In this document: piece by piece, positions 17,897 through 23,789 of the stretch
Position numbering within the stretch: the stretch's first letter is position 1
Layout: the number at the start of each line of letters is the position of its first letter
DNA from: Priapulus caudatus
Lineage: Eukaryota > Priapulida > Priapulimorpha > Priapulimorphida > Priapulidae
NCBI RefSeq assembly: GCF_000485595.1
Contig: NW_014578469.1
Span: forward strand, 17,529 to 41,317
Direction: 5' to 3'
DNA: 23,789 bases
Notes under the pieces: model-generated
The model's input: only the letters and a program-made list of their open reading frames with translations
Told to the model about the DNA's origin: nothing
The model's database searches: none
Program-made: the position numbers and the translations under genes

Positions 17897-18617
17897 ATCA
17901 CGCTCACCCCTCACTCATCCCCTCACGCTCACCCCTCACTCATCCCCTCACGCCCACCCCTCACTCATCCCCTCACGCTCACCCCTCACTCATCCCCTCA
18001 CTCATCCCCTCACGCTCACCCCTCACTCATCCCCTCACGCTCACCCCTCACTCATCCCCTCACGCTCACCCCTCACTCATCCCCTCACGCTCACCCCTCA
18101 CTCATCCCCTCACTCTCACCCCTCACGCATCCTCACGCTCTTCCCCACTCATCTCCTCACGCTCACCCTCACTCATCCACTCTCACCTCATCACCCCTCA
18201 CTCTCACCCCTCACTTCATCCTCACGCTCTTCCTCCCATCACTCATCCCTCACTCACCTCACTCTCTCACCTCCCCTCACGCTCCACCCACTCATCCTCA
18301 TCCCCTGCACTCATCCCTGCACCCCATCATCCCCATCCACTCCATCGCTCTACCAACCTCACTAATCCCATCCACGCTCACCCCTCACTCATCCCTCTCA
18401 CCGCCACTCCCTCACTCATCCCCTCACTCACCCCTCACTCATCCTCATCACGCTCACCCTCACTCATACCCTCACGCCCACCCTCACTCAATCCCCTCAC
18501 GACTCCACCCATCATATCCTCACTCTCACCCCTCACTCATCCCCTCCTCTCTTCGCCTCACTCATCCTCTCACTCACCCTCACTCAGCTCCCTCACGCTC
18601 ACGCCCCACTCATCCCC
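17897..18617. repeat. Two-module minisatellite array, clean then noisy
   Basis: The first 220 bp or so (to about 18120) are near-perfect a and b modules. Beyond that nearly every unit has indels or substitutions, up to the CCCACGTTTTCACG boundary. The abrupt change in quality inside one array marks a probable polished/unpolished junction. Confidence 0.9.
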
Positions 18618-20417
18618 CACGTTTTCACGTTTTCACGCTCTCCGCCCGCAGTGACGTCGCCATGAAATATGAAGCGAGCGAGCAAACTCGCTTGCTTCCA
18701 TCGACAACATCAGACATTGCCCCCGTGCGGCTGGTCCAGCGACGCGTCGCCCTGCTTGCTTTCACGTCACTCATTCTGTAGCGACATATCATGATCGGCA
18801 TCAACATCGTCTTGATCATTCGTCATCCGTCACTATCGTACAACATTGTCTGATCGTGTCTCGCCTTCGTCGTCGATCTCACCATCATCTGTTATCCGTC
18901 ACCATCGTCACCACTCGACATCCGTCATCGTCTGAGCCAATCGTCACCATCATTCCATCTCAATCATCATCATCACTCATCTCATCCATTCATCATCATC
19001 ATACATACAACAACAACATTACCTACAACAACACAACACATCACTATGCTATACCACGTGGACGTATACTAGACTACACGGGTATGACAGCGTGCCGCCG
19101 ATGACTATGCTGCGTCTAGCCAGCCGCAGTCACGGCACTTCTCTTCGACTGGCGCACAAAACTCCGGAGATTGTTCTTGCAGTAAGATGCTGTACTTTTT
19201 GTTGCGAGCACGAAATTAATTCTACACTCGTCTCTTATTCCTCGTCGTTCAACTCCAATTTCACACACACTAGGAGAGGAATCGAGATAGCGAGAGGGAG
19301 AATGGATTGAGGACCCGAAGAGGGAGAGAGCAGAGATAACGGAGGGGAGAGATGATAGAGAGAGAGAGAGGAGGAGAGAAGAGAGAGCAGAGAGAGAGGA
19401 GAGAGGAGAGGGGAGGTGAGAAAAGACAGAGAGAGCGCATAGGATAGACAGGCAGGCAGGCAGGCAGACAGACAGGCAGGGCAGACAACAGACAGGGCAG
19501 GCAGAGGCAGGCAACAGACAGACATGACAGACTAACAGATAAGACAGAATGACAGGCAACCACAAGATACGACCGAAAGGGGAGGAGCGAAGAAGGGGCG
19601 CGTAAGCTGAACACGCCTGAACGACAGCGCGAAGAGGAAGAAGAAGAGACGGAGACAGACAGAGTGAAATGAAGACGGGCAGCATCATGTGCATGCACAC
19701 AGACACCACGCCCCTACATTAGTTCTCGCCACAGTCAGCGTGGTTCACGGCACGTCTATCAATCAATCAATCAATCGATCAATTCAATCACGCGCGCATA
19801 ATCTACCAGTTAAGCATCGTCTAACACGCGCCGTATCAACCGTTCAGTCGTAAAAAAACAAATATCACGCGCGCCATCCGTGAACTCTTAAGAGAAACCC
19901 CGACACTAGGATTGAACGCCCTATCTACACTCGCCGGGCCTTAACGAATTATACTACGTAGCCTGATCCCACGCTGAGAGCTGGACCTATATTGCCAGAG
20001 CTCACTCGGCGACTTCGTACGAATTGTAGGTCTAGTAAATTACTAGATCGACGCGATATGCCGGGTGATTGTGAGCTATGGGGTTAGGTAATGCTTAACA
20101 AATGTACCCGAGCGACACTCGTTCGCGCAACGCATCAATGCTATTACTAGGCGCACATTGTCACTACGTATATATCTCTATCACTGAAGCACCACTTCCA
20201 TTACGGCTGCCACACCGTTGTCACGGCTTAATCCACACGCGACGCAACTCCTCGCCTTCAATACACACGCGCGCAAGCTGCTCCGAAACTGCTGCCCACC
20301 ACCAGCCAGAGAGCAGATTCACACGCAGAATAGTGAGAAAATACTTCCGTTGTACGGACATTGATATCTTATCTGTATTACATTTCATATTCGTTATTTA
20401 TATAGCTCCCTTGCTCT

Positions 20418-20451
<34 letters not shown>

Positions 20452-20530
20452 CTATCTATCTACTCTATCTATCTATCTATCTGTCGTCTCTCTGATCGTC
20501 TGTCTATCTATCTATCTACTATCATATCTA
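18618..20530. repeat. Block A', noisy copy of 14605-16490
   Basis: All landmarks of block A recur in the same order and orientation at an offset near 4014-4020. Differences are dominated by scattered one-base insertions and deletions, including in unique sequence, for example around CTCTTAAGAGAAAC and GGGGTTAGGTAATG. After the CTAT tract it diverges from the first copy and continues into CCAT repeats instead of CTG repeats. Confidence 0.85.
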
Positions 20531-20588
20531 TCTATTCATATCGATGATCGGATCGATCTGATCTATCTAATCTATCTATCTATTATAA

Positions 20589-20885
20589 TCATCATCCATC
20601 CAATCCATCCATCCATCCCATCCATCCATCTCATCCATCCATCCATCCATCCATCCATCATCCAATCCATCCATCCATCCATCACATCATCCATCCATCC
20701 ATCCAACCATCCAATCATCCAATCCATCCATCCATTCAATCCAATCCATCCATCCATCCATCCATCCATCCATCATCCATCCATCATCCATCCATCCAAT
20801 CCATCCATCCATCCATCATCCATCCATCCATCCATCCATCCATCCATCCATCCATACCATCCATCCCATCCATCCATCATCCATC
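20589..20885. repeat. (CCAT)n tetranucleotide array
   Basis: CATC-phase tetramers have frequent CCAAT and missing-base interruptions. The IHPSIHPS-type and DGWMDGWM-type peptides on the two strands are repeat translations. Confidence 0.95.
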
Positions 20886-20951
<66 letters not shown>

Positions 20952-21011
20952 TCTCGCTCTCCTCTCTCGATGATCTGTCTGTCTATCTGTGGTGAAATGT
21001 ATCTGTTGTCG

Positions 21012-21048
<37 letters not shown>

Positions 21049-21182
21049 TCTCTCTCTCTCTCTCTCTCGCTCTCTCTCCACCGCTCTCCACCCTCTCTCT
21101 CTCGCTTCTCTGTCTGCTCTATCTGTCTCTCTCTCTCTCTCGCTCCCTCTCTCTCCCCGCTCTCTCGCTCCCTCTCTCTCCC

Positions 21183-21242
<60 letters not shown>

Positions 21243-21270
21243 CTCTTTCTCTCTCTCTCTCACTCTCGTC
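20886..21270. repeat. (CT)n tract with a (TA)n insert
   Basis: CT dinucleotides have TTCTC and CGCTC interruptions, a unique 60-bp insert at about 20968-21010, a repeated CTCTCTCCCCGCTCTC block (near 21150 and 21175), and (TA)n at about 21222-21242. The arrangement resembles the CT/TA composite at 1358-2160. Confidence 0.9.
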
Positions 21271-21788
21271 TACTATTAACCTGTCACGTACTACTCTACG
21301 CCTCGGGCTGGCTTCAGAATCTACTCTAAAAACCATCAGAATTGGAGCAAATCTAACGCGCATAACGCGCGCATCGTCCTCCATGTAGCACACGTAAGTT
21401 AGAAATCTGATCAGCGCCGTGGTGATAGCGTCATGATGACGGCTAGCCGCAGGTGCCTGCTTGTTACGAGAGAATCCGCACTCCGCAGGTGCGTAACGAC
21501 AAAAAAAGCCACCCATCCATGTTAATGTACCAAACGATTTCTAGTAAGAGTTGAAGGAGACGATTTAGCAAGCATCGTTAGTTAATCTCTAACATCGAAG
21601 GAAAACTAGCGATGAGATTATCGTAAGCGGAAAAATCAGCGGAAAGGGCACGAAAGCTATATATTAAATGCCACGCGCGATGAAACGTCAGCAGTAGCAC
21701 TTAACAAGCTTCATCGCCAGTCATTGATTAGATAACCAATTTATATCGAACATATACAGGCATGCTAGCGCCGCTCTCCAATATCTAA
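21271..21788. other. Unique stretch, no gene seen
   Basis: This is mixed AT-moderate sequence of about 520 bp with GCGCATAACGCGCGC words. No credible open frame or RNA gene on either strand. Confidence 0.5.
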
Positions 21789-21942
21789 ACAGCAACAACG
21801 ACGACGACAACAGCAACAACAACAACAACAACAACAACAATAATAAAAAGAAAACAATAACAATGACGACGACGACAACAATATCAACACCACCACCACA
21901 ACCACAACCACAACCACAACCACAACCACAACCACCACCACC

Positions 21943-22003
<61 letters not shown>

Positions 22004-22020
22004 ACAATAATTACAACAAT
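21789..22020. repeat. CAA/GAC/CCA/CAG composite triplet and hexamer block
   Basis: It consists of (CAA)n, (GAC)n, a (CCACAA)n hexamer run at about 21896-21932, (ACA)n, then (CAG)n. The Pro-Gln and polythreonine open frame 21863-22165 and its minus-strand counterparts are repeat products. Confidence 0.9.
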
Positions 22021-22570
22021 TACGTGCAGTAACGGGCAGCAGCATGCAGTCAGGTACCAAAGAAGCCGCCACGAACCCAACACCCGCAAGTGCGACCAAC
22101 AGGACCGCTATAGCACGGTGTACATACCCCCCAAATGGCAACACCCCACCCCCTCCGGCCTCTAAATTAGTGAGATAGGCTGCGTAAGCAATGCTTCCAC
22201 GGGGGATGCTGCGCAGGCAAAATTAAGCGGGAAATTACTTACTGGGGGTTGGTAAACTCAATGAGAGATCGACGAGGGATGATAGGCGAAGGGAAGCAAT
22301 GAGTTGCGTGAGAGGGAAGACGATAGCGAGAATATGGAATATGCTATACAACCTTCACGTGCCCTTGGCACTTGTGCGTACATGCTCGTCGTGTTGTGCG
22401 TACATGCTCTTACATACACATTGTATATTATGTGAATACTGCGCGAAGGCGAAGTGTCAATTATGTAAAAACTCCGATGTATATTTCAAAAAGGTCAGAC
22501 GCTGGTGCTTGCATATAAACTTTAGAGATGAGGATATCACGGGCGAACGTCGCTATTTCCCCCTCAACCA
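22021..22570. other. Unique stretch, no gene accepted
   Basis: It contains the start of a 122-codon plus-strand frame (22299-22667) rich in cysteine and ending in a His-Thr run made by the CA tract. There is no recognisable domain or splice context. A short GTACATGCTC word is duplicated near 22378 and 22402. Confidence 0.45.
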
Positions 22571-22572
22571 GC

Positions 22573-22638
<66 letters not shown>
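22571..22638. repeat. (CA)n microsatellite
   Basis: This is a pure CA run of about 34 units. Confidence 0.97.
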
Positions 22639-22639
<1 letters not shown>

Positions 22640-22930
22640 CCTGCACGTCCGAGTAACTGCCCGTTAAACCCCGCTACTGTCACGAAACCGTCTCTCGCTG
22701 TCTTTAACATCTTCAAAGGAAAAACAGTCGAAATAAATCGAGACGATACGAAATGTAGATAAAACCCACTCTAGACAAATTGGTTTGCTACTGTGCGACT
22801 CCGGTGTCGATATTTAATGGCACTAATAGGAGCGAATCCACCGAGATTCGTTCGACCAAACGTTAGTAATGTTATAGTCCGACTCCGTGATTCTCGCGTT
22901 ACGCCGGTGAGCAGTTCCCCATGCACCGTG
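22639..22930. other. Unique stretch, no gene seen
   Basis: This is mixed sequence between two CA-type repeats. No feature is supported. Confidence 0.45.
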
Positions 22931-23190
22931 CATTGCACTGTCGCCAACCACGCGCGCGCACACATGCACACGCACGCACGTACATAGACACACGCACACG
23001 CATGCAAACGTACAAGCACACGCACGCACACAAACACACACACGCACACGCACACGCACACGCATGCAAACGCACACGTAGGCTTACATAGACACACACG
23101 CATGCAAACGCACACGCACGCACGCACACAAACACACACATGCACACACGCACGCGCACACACGCGCACACGCACACACATGCTCGCATG
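22931..23190. repeat. CACG/CA repeat with a 104-bp higher-order duplication
   Basis: This is alternating purine-pyrimidine CACG, CACA and GCAC sequence. Superimposed on it, TACATAGACACAC followed by CGCATGCAAACG recurs at 22981 and 23085, an offset of 104 bp, with intervening CA-rich sequence also similar. Confidence 0.85.
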
Positions 23191-23689
23191 GCGCACAAAC
23201 ACACTTCTATTATTAGATATATAATTATATTCACATAATAGAGGGCTATTACCATACAACTGCAGAGATAACGACGGAATCAAATAATTCAGAAAACCCA
23301 ATGTCGCTGACTTGTGCGATCTACATTTTGATCTTTATCATTTTTCAAATTAATTTAGTTGTGACATTTAGCACTACTGATCAACGCAACAGATCAACAC
23401 TTTCAACAATAACCCGAAAATGGACTTGAGTCTCGGTGGTTCTTTTTTTAATTTGACTAATGTGAACATGAATCATTCGCGCAGGTCTAAGGGGGTAATC
23501 TGCCAACCAGGAACAATTCGCTAATGAATAATTCGGTAATTAGATGCGTAATTAGGAACATGCGCACTCATTAATCATACATCGCTTCGCGTGGCATACT
23601 TCTTAAAACAAGGCTCATCGTCCTCATCAACGGCAAACAACTAATTAGCTACTAATTACAATGTTCACTACCAATATACACATACTCAC
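23191..23689. other. AT-rich unique stretch
   Basis: This is AT-rich sequence with several ATTAATT and TAATTAG words (homeodomain-like cores) near 23520-23660. No open frame of interest, and nothing else recognisable. Confidence 0.45.
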
Positions 23690-23704
23690 GCGCGCACACA
23701 CACG

Positions 23705-23789
<85 letters not shown>
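23690..23789. repeat. (CA)n microsatellite at the window end
   Basis: CGCGCACACA leads into a pure CA run that continues to the last base. The sequence ends inside the repeat, consistent with a contig or window edge in unresolved simple sequence. Confidence 0.97.

Noticed and set aside
22299-22667. 122-codon Cys-rich frame that might be a zinc-binding or secreted peptide
   Set aside because: Cysteine spacing matches no family I know, no signal peptide is clear, and the end is a CA-repeat His-Thr run.
23690-23789. Telomere-like terminal repeat
   Set aside because: The repeat is CA dinucleotide, not a TTAGGG-type unit.

Overview
This window looks like intergenic or intronic nuclear DNA from a metazoan, probably a marine invertebrate. 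It is dense in microsatellites and minisatellites, carries two MITE-like elements with terminal inverted repeats, and has a tRNA-like (SINE-type) fragment. I found no supportable protein-coding gene, rRNA, CRISPR array or bacterial-style operon. Every long open frame lies in low-complexity repeat. The longest, 1480 codons over 7722-12164, exists only because the C-rich strand of a 25-bp minisatellite contains no stop triplet in any frame.

Layout, left part: 1-501 is purine-rich with a 134-bp direct repeat that is identical in both copies. 541-640 is a CpG-rich patch with a perfect NRF-1-type palindrome. After this come an AGC tract (771-913), degenerate CT-rich sequence with a TA tract (1358-2160), a pentanucleotide array (2264-2431), a degenerate tRNA-Met-like sequence on the minus strand (2541-2612), CA and GA tracts, and a 275-bp MITE (3985-4259) with a 3-bp target duplication. 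Next is a 37-bp tandem array (about 4300-4560) in which ACGT cores (CACGTG and TGACGTCA type) recur at alternating 17 and 20 bp. A second MITE (4728-5322) carries five internal 84-bp repeats. 5323-6398 is mostly unique sequence, followed by CA/GT/CG-rich simple repeats to 7230 and triplet repeats to 7583.

Middle and right part: 7722-12085 is a long, indel-ridden array of a two-module minisatellite ending at a 25-N gap. After the gap comes an inverted-repeat structure whose arms match 7597-7721 and 12111-12245. From about 12.8 to 20.5 kb the same two blocks occur twice, each time once clean and once noisy: B' 13315-14203 against B 16741-17590, and A' 18618-20530 against A 14605-16490. The pairs differ mainly by single-base insertions and deletions. 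Unpolished long-read sequence joined to polished contig ends inside the minisatellite explains this more simply than evolutionary divergence, although a real tandem duplication cannot be excluded from sequence alone. From 20.5 kb to the end there are CCAT, CT, CAA/ACC and CA repeats separated by unique stretches, and the window ends inside a CA tract.

No genes work together here. The most interesting biology is the 37-bp phased ACGT array, the two MITEs (one with a reconstructable empty site), the bimodular minisatellite, and the inverted CTG/CAG arms. I see no convincing new multi-gene system.
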